Source: Otis tarda (lineage: Eukaryota > Chordata > Aves > Otidiformes > Otididae). Taken from it: DNA of 64,000 nucleotides. Location of the stretch: NCBI GenBank assembly GCA_026413225.1, contig CM048552.1, positions 193,846,053 to 193,910,052 of the forward strand, in the 5' to 3' direction. Shown here piece by piece: positions 1 through 12,400 of this stretch; within the stretch, counting starts at the first letter, position 1; each line of letters opens with the position of its first letter. The notes under the pieces are model-generated. The model worked only from the letters and a program-made list of their open reading frames with translations, was not told the DNA's origin and made no database searches. A program made the position numbers and the translations under genes.

Positions 1-140
1 TTCTGCTACCAATTGGCTTGGCCCTGGCCAGCAGCAGGTCCACCCTAGGCCTGGCTGAGTCCACTCCACAAAAAGGGGAAACCCTCCACCAGTTTCTTAC
101 AGAAGCTGCCACCGCAGCCCCCCTCACTAAATAAAACCAG
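1..140. repeat. Possible interspersed repeat edge (unclassified, LTR-like)
   Basis: The first ~140 bases are GC-richer than the rest of intron 5 and contain CCCTGGCCAGCAGCAGGTCC and a CCCCCC run followed by AATAAA. The wording resembles avian LTR-type repeats I have some memory of, but it is cut by the window edge and I cannot classify it. Confidence 0.3.
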
Positions 141-3100
141 GACAGAATCTTAAAACTCTTCAATCACATTAGTTAAGGAAAATTTGCTAAGGTATACACT
201 AATGCAGCAAAACAAATAAGTTGCATTACATATACTGAAAACAAATAATCAGTACATTTAAACGCAAAAGGTAATATTCTGGACTTACCTGAAATTCAGG
301 TACAGGAATAACTAAGAGAATGGTGTTCCTTTAGATAAAATCTGGCATGCAACAGCTCAGTCAAATCTGCACTGAAACTGGAGAAACTGACAGAGGTGGT
401 AAAAAGCTAACTAGAATTTCTCCACATGGTGACTGAAAAGTCACCATCAACCAAAAAAAACTGGGAGAGCAATGGACAGAATTTGTAGCATCTTGTTAAA
501 AGCACATCATTTCAAAGAACTACAAGAGATCCACGTTTTTCCACTGCTAAAACTAGTCATGACACATGTGGCTCTACCACACCTAAATACTGTGTCAACT
601 GGGTGACAAAGGCAGGACATAGTAAAAGAATCAAAGCACAGAAGAGGAGAGAGAATTTCTGGAAGATAATCTATCTGTCTGAGAGCAACTGAGAGAGCTC
701 TCAAAATCCTTTCCCTTCCATTATGGCAAACTCTTACCACTTTCACCAAGTGATTCAATTAACGCCTACAGAACAGGGCTGCTTTTTACTTCTAAAAGCA
801 TTCTGCAGGTTCTCATAGACCAGTTTTGGTCTCTAAAATTTACCTATATATATCTCATCATTTTAAAATGAAGCTGCTTGAGAGCTCCACTAACTGGCAG
901 GTGTTTTAATTTATCCAAGTGAAAGAGTCAAATCCAGGAACCTGGTAAAGCAGTTTGGGTTTATGCTGTAGAATTAAGAACAACAGTGGGTCAAGCCTGA
1001 TGGAAATTCAGTTTTCATTGAATTTTTTTGGTGTCGCAATTCAAGATCAGAATAAAGCCTGATAAGACTAAGTTGTTTCTATATAACTTTGATGAAAGCA
1101 TTTTACATGAGTAAATAGCTTGAATTTGCATAGCTGGACTCTTTACTGTAAAAGCCTGGTTTACTTCTCTGTGATGTTACAAACATAAAGCTGTGATCCA
1201 AGACTTTCCCCAGTGGTAAAAGAAGTGATTTAAACTCTAGTTCCAATTTTACAAGACTCTTTCACTTTCAAGCTGTTTTCTAAATTCAGAAAAACACCTG
1301 AGCTCCACAGCCACTAGCCAGAATAGACCAATCAAACTAGTACAACAAAATTTAATAATTTGTGATCAAAACTAGTTAATAATCTGGCAGAAAATCTGAA
1401 GCTTAAGCCCCAGGTCATGTTTAAATACGCTAAAATCTATGTGAAGTTGCAGTTCTTAAAACATTTCCAAAAGCATACAAGTTTTCGTCTGAAGTAAAAC
1501 ACTAATTTTTCTACCCACGCTTTGTTTCCAACTAAATAATAAAAAAAATAAGACTTTCATAGTACGTAGGATGAATAAGTGACTAGATTAGCCTAAGTGA
1601 GGGAACTGAATATCACTATTAGTTCTTTAATATTTGATTTTTTCAAAATCTAATTTTTCAAACATTGTAGATAACCTATTCTACACCAATGAGCATGCAG
1701 CTGTGTCAACTATGCTATTTTCTTCTAGCAACCCATCTAAACTATACAACCCATCTAAACTTCCAACTCATACATTTGCTAAAATCACTATCATTCCTTT
1801 TTCCTCTCAATCTGGCCAATTTAAATCTCCCTTCTTCCAGCATATTCATAAAAATATTGTCAAACTAAAGCTGGGAAGTAACTTCCCTAGGCATCACCTG
1901 AATTAATACTTACAACATGCATCCTTACCAGAATTATTCGATAAAGAAATTTCACTAAAATACTCTATTTTCAGATTCTTTATCTCTATGTGCTCTCAAA
2001 AAGCCTCAGTCAGATCTGCAAAGAAAATTCCACAGACAGACCACAAAATTGAGTCCATCCAGCTCCACATACAAAAACAATTTCTATAATTCTGCACATC
2101 AGAGAATGCAAAATGTTATAAAACACACACAAATACAGTCCAAATGAAGGCTGAGTTTAGTCCTGATGCAATTAGCAAGGATGGAACCACAAGAGACGTA
2201 AAAAGGAAGGTAGAACTATAAAGAACTCATTTGTGTCACCATTCAGCACAGAGCTTATCTGTCTGGTGGCTTTTATGCTTTTAAAGATATAAAAGGAAAT
2301 ACAATTAAAAATACAATTTAAAATAGCGGAGGGGAAAGAAACAAATATTTTGTGGGTACCACTGGAAAATAATTCAAGGCTTCTTAAAGGAAGGTGCGGA
2401 TGAAAGTAAAGAGCAAGACAAGGATCTCAGCTGAAGACCGCACAGTAGCATGCAGTGTTATGTCGAGGAGTTGCATAGATCAACAGATTTTCATAGTCCG
2501 GAAGTGAGATGAAAATTCCTGTTTCATCAGCTATTGATTTCAAAACACAATGCTTTTTTCTTTACGCTTCTCAGTGATAAATTCTTAAGGCCCCACTGCT
2601 TCATCAGTTATAAAGGAATCCTCAAAGCACCACGGAGTACCCAAGTATGCTGTAACCCAGGGGTGGCACAAGTAATGGAGCCTTTGGAAGGTCATGTAGA
2701 GATCCCACAGTACTGGAAACAACCCTTCTCTCTCATTTCCAGTTCAGCATCTCACAACAGAGCTGTACAGCAGTTGCAGAGCCACCACCTCTGTTTCAGT
2801 AGCTGTAACACTACTGCATTAGATCCATCCTGGTATCACATTCTACCAAAGCCCAAAGGCAGCCACCTAAAACAAAAATTAGGCCAATTTCATTTTATTT
2901 CAGAAGAACATGCTAATGTACTTACCATGCTAAAAACTGGATACAAGCCTTTTTGGTTTGTTTGTTTGGTTTTTTTTTTGTTGTTGTTGTTTTTTATTTT
3001 CTCCTTCACCTCCAAATTCATGCTGATCTGTTCTGACATTCCAAATTGCATAATCCTGTAATGCTTACAGAAAGCCACCACTAAACTATACCCATGCTAT

Positions 3101-6100
3101 AAGCAGGGCAGTCCTCCTCTAGTCTATTTTTGGCATAGTTTTCAGAATAACTCTTAGGAAGCCAAAAACATGCAGAAGTGTTGCCTTTTTTTAATGTGTC
3201 ATTATGTTTTGGTTGTTTTAGGGGGTTTCTTCGTTGTTGTTTTATAACGGACAGATGTGTCATACAAGGAGCTTCACTTTACACAGAGATCAGTCCCTGT
3301 TTCCAGGAGGATTCCTTTTGAACTACAACATCAGGGAAGGACACATTCTGGAATGTGGGAGTAGCTCAGTGGACACTGGAGGTCACCAACAGCTTCAAAA
3401 CAAGTCTCTTTCCCTCCCACTATTGAATTTATGGAACACGCTTCCTATCACAATTACTGTGACAAGTCATCACATCATCTGTACAATAAGCTCGAACAAG
3501 TTTCAATTCATCAACATTATTAGCCATATTGCTCTACTGCAATTTATTTCATTAAAACTGGGTAAAATTTGTTGGCTAAAATATTTTTTAAACCAGAACA
3601 CAGGCTCAGACAAATAAAAATACTAGCAAAGCTTTGTTATATTTTAGCAAGTAGATCTCACTAAAATGTAAACTTTTAAAGACTCCAAATATTTCCATAT
3701 TTCTTTAATAAAATACTTCAAAGTACTGTAAAAACTGTAAAATTTTTAAAGTTCATGTTCTTGATCCAAAATATTTGAAAAATTCATTTCTATTATGGCT
3801 TTTTTTTGTTCAAGAAACAACAACAAAAGTAGTAGCTCATGGTGCTTAACACTTTTTGGACAAAAATCTCTAAACATTACATCATGAAGTAGTGTATTAC
3901 CACATCTTAAACCATACATTTGGAGGAACGGGCATTCAAACAGACACAAGAACTTCAACATTTTCCCAGCAGTGCAAGCCCTCAGCAATTCTGAGATGTA
4001 ATTCTGCTTGCTCATCTTCAAAAATAAATGAAAAAAGATGTCCTTAAAACAGATGTGTCTATCATAATTTAACCTTTCTACTTATTGCTTAGCACTCGTT
4101 ATCAGCCAAAATTTAGTTTGTATAGCCTATATTCACACCTGCAAAAATCTCTGAACAGCCTGTATTTCAAAATACCGATGAGCAATGCTATCTGTGGATT
4201 ATGTACATATTGAAGTAGAAAAACAAGGTCAATCTGAAATCTCAGCATGAAACTACCAGTTTTTAAGTAGTTTCATGTACCAAACTTCTCCAGCCATTTT
4301 TGGGGCTTTTTTTAATTAAAATTGCCAACTTTTAGCAGTTTCTGAGCTTCATTTTATCTCTAACGTTCACACAAGAATACAAAGACTTACAATGATCAGA
4401 ATGAAAACGTCAAGACAAAATTCAATTTCTCATCTACGTAGAACTTCATATAGCCTCACAATCTCTGCAGCCTGTTTTCACACCTTTCCCCATTCACTCT
4501 TGCCAGACTCCACTGTTCTCCAACCTCTCCCCCTTCTTCTCCTATTTCCCACTGCTGGAACATCCTTTTGTTCTTATTTCCACCAGGTATGTATATACGT
4601 GCTTTTCTAAAGTATAATGTCTCCATGGGGAGCTCATTGCATTGTATAAAACAAAATCCTAAGCTGTATACAGTTTAAGTCAATTACGGAGCTCGGATTC
4701 TGGCGCAATAAAGGAGATAGGAATTGCACCCTTCAAAAGCCACGTGCTCTGCAGCCAATCTCAAGTTATTGCCACTAATGTTGAGAGGACCTTGAGCAGC
4801 TGATTGCCACATTTTCAACACTACTTTAGAGGGCATGGTACTGAAAAGACAATTGCTCCTGGCCAGAAGCTCCAAGTCTCAGACTACCAGCTCTCCAGCC
4901 TCCAGAAACATCATGTTTTTCTGCTCTATTCTGAGTGGAGTAGACCAACGACAAACCTTGCTGCAATACAGAACAGCAAGGAAAACAATGGAGGACATGA
5001 GTATGAACATAGCTTTTTCTGCCCTTTAATACCCACGTGAAATATGAAGACCAATTTTCTATTTCTCTCTTCTTAAAGCAACTGCCTACTAATTAAGGCT
5101 TGCACTCCCATTAGATACACATGGCAAATTCAAACTGTCAGTCTTCTCTCCCATGAGAAAAGTAGTGCTTCGCTGGCTCCAACCACTTCTCTGTAGCCTT
5201 ACTTGGCCCTTCTGCCAATGTTTCCTTTATGTTTCATTTTTACTGCCTCAGTGGTTTTGCTGCTTCCCCTGCAGCAAAAGGGCCAAGACAGACTTAAGCT
5301 CAAATGCCCCTATGCAATGTAGCATCAGTTTGCCTGCATCATGTTGCCCATGACTCCCAATTTCATACAAAGATGTCCAAACATCAAGTAATGCAATACT
5401 AGTACTGGTATGGAAAGGCTCTGCTATGAGCTTCACATTGGCCCTTACATGGCAGAAATTTAGTGAACTGAAAGAAACTTTTAAGGTGCCACAAATTCTA
5501 GTTATGTGTCTACTGTCAATTTACCCATTTCACTCAAGACATCAAAAAGAACATAACCCTCACAGAAAAGATTAATGATCTCTGAAAAATCAAAAGCACC
5601 ACAGAAGTGCAAAACAGTAATAGCAGCAGTGTTGAAGTTATGACTACTATAATAATTTCTGTCTAAACCCCACCTTAAAGGACATGAGGCAGATTCCTCC
5701 CAGACTAGAATTATCTTTCATTATTACCCCAAGAACAATCTGCTACTTCTGTAGAACACATGGTCAAATCCAGCTGTACCTCTCCTCTCTTCAGGAGTTG
5801 AAGAAAATTCAGAAATAAAGTAAAAATAAAGTTTAACATACAAATTGAGAAATATAAGTTATCCCAACATAAAAACTAAGAATTTACACTTTCTGATCAC
5901 AGTGGTTACATCTTCAAATCCTGTACTGAGGGAATTTTTTATTTTCATTAAGTATCAATCATTTTAACGAAGATCACTAATTTTACCAGTAGAAATGCTC
6001 CTCACATGAAAATTAAATTAAAAGGTCATGTTGTTTGCTTTTAAAATACATTTAATGATTAGTTTTGCTCCTCCTCCATAGATTATAACAAAATCAAGCA

Positions 6101-6299
6101 GAGAACATAGCACAGCAGTGGGTGAAGAGAATAAAACATCTCTAAGTGTTACTCTCCTGGAGGGTCACTATGTCTGCTTCGTGAAATAAATATTTGATCG
6201 AACCTCAATCCATATTTGGAGTAACAACTTCTAACATTTTCCAAAATTTAAAATAAAGCATCCAAAATACTGAAAAAGTGACTAGTAAAAAAATTTTAC
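1..6299 (-). other. PAN3: PAN3 intron 5 (partial, at least 6.3 kb)
   Basis: The intron begins GTAAAAT at 6299 and runs off the left edge. I looked for the next PAN3 exon (the PAM2-containing block) on the minus strand and did not find it. The first ~140 bases look like a repeat fragment; a T-rich stretch with TTTG and TTG repeats lies at about 2949-3000. Otherwise it is featureless AT-rich sequence. Confidence 0.85.
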
Positions 6300-6461
6300 C
6301 TGTAAATTGTTTTCTGTGACTCTGTTCCACCAAACCATATTGATGGGTACTCCTGTTTTACACCTGTCAGCCAGACAGCCAATAGTGTTCTTTGATTTTC
6401 TTGCTTTTGATCCCACCGGAACTATCCTCTCATCCAGCATCCCCAGTCGATACTTCCTGGG
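6300..6461 (-). CDS. PAN3: PAN3 exon 5 (162 nt, phase 0/0)
   Basis: This exon encodes residues 232-285, 54 codons exactly, beginning PRKYRLGMLDER, with GCLADRCKTGVPINMVWWNR further on and ending in NNLQ. It is a well-conserved block just before the PAM2 motif, which in the family is encoded by the next exon and lies outside this window. The acceptor is a CT-rich tract ending TTCGTAG; the donor is CAG|GTAAAA. Both boundaries are phase 0, so the exon can be skipped without a frameshift. Mammalian PAN3 is reported to have long and short isoforms, and this exon is a candidate for the variable segment, although I cannot confirm the exact boundaries from memory. No stop or frameshift is present. 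Confidence 0.96.
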
Positions 6462-9400
6462 CTACGAAAGAGAAGGAGAGAAACCAGGCCACTCCTAACA
6501 ACCCTCATCTAAAGCTACACTAAAGTAGGTATTACATTGTGATACGATTTCTGGATTGGTGGAATAGGAAACAATTTGCAAGTAAAATTTATCTGAGACT
6601 GTTTCCTTTCAATCCTGACTACTTGGTCATAATAAACAATACTTCAAATAATTATTTGTAAGTAAAACTTTCCACTACAAGTCAGCCACTGAAATACAAG
6701 TATAACTTGCAGAATTCTGTAACAATGAGGAATTGTTAAAAAAAAAAACCAATGGGTATTTCTCAAATAGATACCTTCAATCATATCATAATACTGAACT
6801 CTAACACTTTCCTTGAGATTTCTATCAAACAAGGAATTAACATTGGCTTTTGCATGCTTCTTTTTACATTCTAATTTTCCAAGACTCATCTCCTGAAGAC
6901 TTGCTTTAAAAAAAAATCAAGTAGAACTGACTAGTCAACTGCAACAGAACTCAATGAGAAAAACATTTCTGCTCAAGTTAATATTCAGAAGACTAACTTC
7001 AGCTACTGTCTTAAGTGATGACAGGTAAGAATTACAACGATAAATGCATTGGAAACTGACTAGAACTTGAGAAAATAAAACATGCTTGAAGTGTACATGT
7101 AGAGGGTACTTGTGCCTTAGTAGGAGTGACATTTCTGTTACATTGGTAATGATCTCAATAAATGAAACTACTTATAAAGCATGATATGAACATTCAATTA
7201 AAAAAGCACACTGTAAAAAAAAAATCTGTTAAAGACTTTCAAATAGGTGAAGTATAGGAGTTCTCCAAATTTCTCTATGCTTTCAAACCAATGTGTGCCT
7301 ACCTCAGTAGTAAAGACCACTAAAAGAAATGTTTCATCATGTATGCATATTTAGACCAGAACTTTTTATATTAATTGTACTAACAATTGGACTAAATTGT
7401 AGGGGTTGGTGTGTTTTTCTTTTGCTCTATATTTTGATGTGAAAATCCAACTGCCATCATCTGGATATAGACCACTTTTTCATTAATCAAAACTTAACTT
7501 ACCTTTATTCAGATATTTACTTCACCTGGCACCTTAGAAATCTTAGCAAGCTCTACCTTGATACACATTTTAAAAAGTGTTCCTTGGGAAACAAAGCAAG
7601 AATCCAACTGAGAAGATTTCCTACTCACACACAATGTGTAAAACACAGGACAAAACCACCATAAAATGGCTGCACAAACAAAACCTAAACAGATTCCCTC
7701 CTCTACTTCCCTGAAAAATTTTAATCTGAAAGTTTTGAAAAGAGTTAAAACTGAGTAAAGTCACTAGTAGATCATTTGTAAAAAAAAAAAAAAATAAAAA
7801 AAAAATAAGAAGTCCCCAGGGATACCAACATTGACTATGGACTAAAAAGGCAATAAACTCCATGAAGATCAAGTTAACCAACTTTAATAACAAGAAAAAA
7901 GATGGAATTTTGCCGTACCAATTAGAAATTGGGTAAACTGTGTGATGAATAGGCACAAAAGATCTCCCATCGTTCAAATGCAAACCTGATCATAGTAAAT
8001 TTAAATATTGGGGTTTTTTTATTGGGAGAGTCACTGAACTATTGGGCAACCTACTATCTTATTAATTCAGAAGGACTATATCATTGACTGCAAAGCTGTA
8101 AGGTCTGAGAAGCCAAACATAGAAATAATATTGGACTTTAGGGCAGGATTCGAACACAGTGTATGTTTTTCTTAGGCTGGCTACTGGAAATAATAATGTA
8201 ATGAAGAGTAACAATTTCCCTGGCAACTTCCCCATCTCTCTCCATGTTCTACCAAGTGCAGGGGCACCGTCTGCCTCAGACTACTGGACTACAACCCACC
8301 ATCCAAACACGTTCCTATTCATAAAGGGTTCTTTCAATCCTCCATACTAAAAGGTGATCTAAAAATATTTTGAAAATAAAAACCAAAACAAAAGAGGAAC
8401 TGAGCCAAGGTGGAGGGAGGCTATTTTGGTTACAATGGGATTCAGATTCCAGGCAACAGAATGAAATCGTATTTTAGGCTTTATGAAGGACCATACTTGG
8501 GGGGGCCAGAGCGAGGAGGCAAACAATGGTCAATTCTATGCCACAAAGCAAGATAGAAACAATATGGGTTCATATACCAGTAGTTCTCAGCCTACCAGCA
8601 TGAAAAAAAAAATAAATTCAAAAGTGAGTGAGACTAAATTAAAATTTGACTTTCATTACCTACTACAAAACATCACCAGAAGTTTACTAGGCCAGGATTT
8701 CATTGTTCAGACAAACATCAGAAGATGGACAATACAATATTAACATTTGGAAATAAATTTTAGTCTATTTGCATCAAAATAATTCTAAATGACACTTGTT
8801 TTAAATAAGCAAAATTGCATCTGATTCAGAAATCTAATCTGGGTTTACAGGAGATCAGAAAATACAGTAAGAAATGTCTGCCAAGAGGAGAGATCCAATA
8901 GAAGGAATGATCAAATAGACTGAGCAGTTTGAATGAGTATCAACTTCGCTATGTCCCTGTCCCCTACCCAGAGCAACAAATAAGGAGACAGAACAGTGCA
9001 TCTTGAAACAAGCAAGAACTCAGCATGCCCTGATCATTTCTGAACTGAACCAAGATATCTACCCAAAACACAGAAGCGTGACAATCTGGACAAACAAACC
9101 CAGCTTCTTGACATGGGTACAATTTCTCCTGGATGACTACAAAAGCAATTGTATTTTTGCCTTCCCTAAATTCTTTCTGTGAGGTAAAAAACCTGTTCAG
9201 TCGTATAGATGAAGGGATAGTTCAACATATTGAACTTTTTTTTTGAGGAGGGGCAGGGAAGGTGGCTAAAGCATTTAAACACTTCATAATCCTCTAGCAA
9301 GTATTTCTCGAAGTAGGTTGCAACTCCTAATATGGTTACAAGTTCCAAATGAGTTGTGAAAGGTCAAAACCATCACAATTATTTTTAAATAGAAAAATAA

Positions 9401-12400
9401 AATTAAACTACAATAATTAAAGTGAAAAAAAAAGTAAGAGAAAGAAGAAAAAAGCAACAAAACAAAATTGTTACAAAGCATTACAGGAAGAGTTCAGTTC
9501 CTCCAGGGTAAAGAAGTGAGAAGCAGTAGTAATTACTGGCTGCAAATGTTTACATGAGGCAGGGAACAGCTAACTACCTTTAATTGCTAGCAACAGCTTG
9601 GCTCCCCAGGGTGAGAAGGGTAAGCATTTTCAACCATAGCTAATAATTACAACCCTTGCCCTGTAGAACCAAGCTGCTGCCAGCAATTCATGATAGGAAG
9701 CTATTGGTTGGCATGATTAGAGGGAAGGTGTTATATTAGGAAAGATCAACCTCCAAAGTTTGAGAAACATTACACTTGAACAAAAGAAACCCACTCTAAA
9801 AACAAAAAGGTCCTTCCTGAGTACCATCTTCACATCAAAACACTACTACAGATGAGTAGCTTAATTAGTCCCTGCTAGAAAATATTCCTCAAGTCAACTT
9901 AATTACTTGCTTTCAACAAGAAGTTTGGGAACATGTTTAGCAAGTCTATTTTCTTTCTACTATTTGCTCTAACAGCATCCTCGCCTCTAGCTCATCCTGT
10001 TTCATGGACAGTGGGCAATGCCACGCTTCCACTTTCCAGTTCAGGGTTGGACATATCGCTGGTGTAAGCTGTTCTAAGGCTATACTAAAGGAATAAGTCT
10101 AAACAAGAAAAGGTCTATGAAGATTCAAACTGTACAGGCTCCTCCTATCTAATAACTTCCAGGTAATAGTTATGTCTGGATAAGCTGGAAAATCAAACTA
10201 CACAATTCCAAGGTTTTCTTCCACTGAAGATCTGCAATTGGATTTTTTCAGAATCATTCATGTCCCAAATTACATTTCTGTTCATTTAAAACATGCTTGG
10301 CTCTGGTGGGTTTTGAATTTTAGATTTACAAAACATTTTCTGCACAAAAAAAAATGGACAATTAAGTTTGGCACATAAACACATGCGTATGCTTTGTATT
10401 TTGAAATATTGTGAATAATGTGAGCCATGGTAGCACTGCCTATGTGCATATACTACTGAAGCAAAAGCAAGTGATCTTAAGCCTTCTCCATCAGAGGCTA
10501 AATTAAGTGGCATTACCTAAATTACCATAGCTAAAAGGTAGCACAGCAGCATTAGTTAGGGCTCATCTGTTGTACAGCAAGTTGACTATATCTGCATGTA
10601 CAGACAAAAATTAATATTACATTGTCAGACAGGAAGATCAGGTATACAATATCATATTTTCCTTGTACTACTTATAAAAAAAACTAAGCAATATATGCAA
10701 CTTCAAGTTTCGATGTTGACTTGTTTTGTAAGACTTCAGGTTTTTAACAGGAGCTAGTGGCAAAGACACCATTAGAAAAAGACGTTAAACACTTGGCTAG
10801 TGTGCTGGTCTACTGACACAGAACCAACTTTTGTTGTATAGTGTCTTGAAAACTAAAAACTAACTACAAGCCATTGGTATCATCATTGCTATTTTCACCC
10901 AACAGCCATAACAAATAAGCTGGAATAAGACAGTACGTGAAACATCCAGCTACAGATATGAACTTCAATAGGCTGTTGAGGAAAGGTACAGTCAGCTAAG
11001 CAGCATCTTAACTGTGAATGCAACTACGTAACTGGATTTAGTAGTAAGTTTTATAAGGTGTTACACCTGAACATTAGGAATAGTTGCCAGAAGTATCTTA
11101 ACAGAGTTGCAAGCTGGTAATATGAAAAACAAAAGTTGTCTTGTCATTACTTTTTAAGCTTTGTGGGTCACAGAGCTACAAACCCCTTTGCATGGTTTGG
11201 GTTTGTTGCAAACCAAGATACTCTCTCTTCTTCCTCTTTCATTACAGCCTCTCACTGGTAAAGAAGCAAACAATACTTGCTTTCTGTATATCAACTTCTG
11301 AATGCTGGAATCAATTTTTTTAATTTGATATCCACAAAAAACTGAATAGGAGCCTGGTTAACAGGTTAAAAACAATTAAGCGTGTGTTTGGTTCATTGGT
11401 GTTTGTTGTTGAGTGGTGGTTGGTTTTTATTTTTTTTTTAAATGAAAAAAAGAAGAGTATGCTAACATTTATAATGTTTACATGGTTATAATTTCAAAGT
11501 TTATAATGTTATACATTGAGATCATATGCATTTACAGACTAGTCACCGTTCCATCTGGAACCCTGTTTTTTAAAATTGTTCATGAAACTCTAGGTTTGGC
11601 TGGAGATAAAACTTTCACTACTTGAAAAGTATCATACAGAGACAAACAAAAAAAAAAGATTCTTCTACTCAATCAGTGAAAGCTGAAACAGATCAGGCAC
11701 TACATCATGCATTTTAAACTACAGCTAAGGAAAATTTTTCAGGTGTACAGAGTAAAATGAGTATATGTTGAAGACGTGAAAATCTTGAAGAGTTTGAAGG
11801 AGTTAAGGGGAAGTGTCATATCTTTAAGTCAAATGTTTTCTCACCAATTTTGCAGCCCAGCTAGGTTGGACGAGGCATGAATTACCACAACAGCTAAAAC
11901 CTAGCACGTATGTAATTATACTGACAAAGTTCTTTATTAAGAAATTAATATCACTTGCTGAATTGAAATAAGGTGGTGGAAAAGCTGGCTTTTCCATCAT
12001 CATTAGAGCTGATAGTTCTAACTGTGTAGAGAGGACTTGCCAGAGCATCACCACCCCAAGATGTACTTTCAAAAACAGCATAAATATCACACAGTGAGCA
12101 TACTAGAGGTTTCTTTCATGTTTAAAAGTCTCTTTTCTAACAGGCCAGAAGTTTTTATATTACTTATAAAAATAGTGGAAATAATATGCACAGTTAAGAA
12201 CCAAAAATATAGCTAAGAGACGACTAAAGACTGATGTAACTTTTACTCTGGTCTTTACTGAGCATATGATTTCTCAAAAAATGGTATATTTTCTAGCTGC
12301 TTTAAATATTTGTATAGTGTCTTCAGTAAAATTTATGCACAAGGTTTTTTTAAAACTGTCAATTATTTTACTGCAAATCACTCTTAAAGATTACATACAC

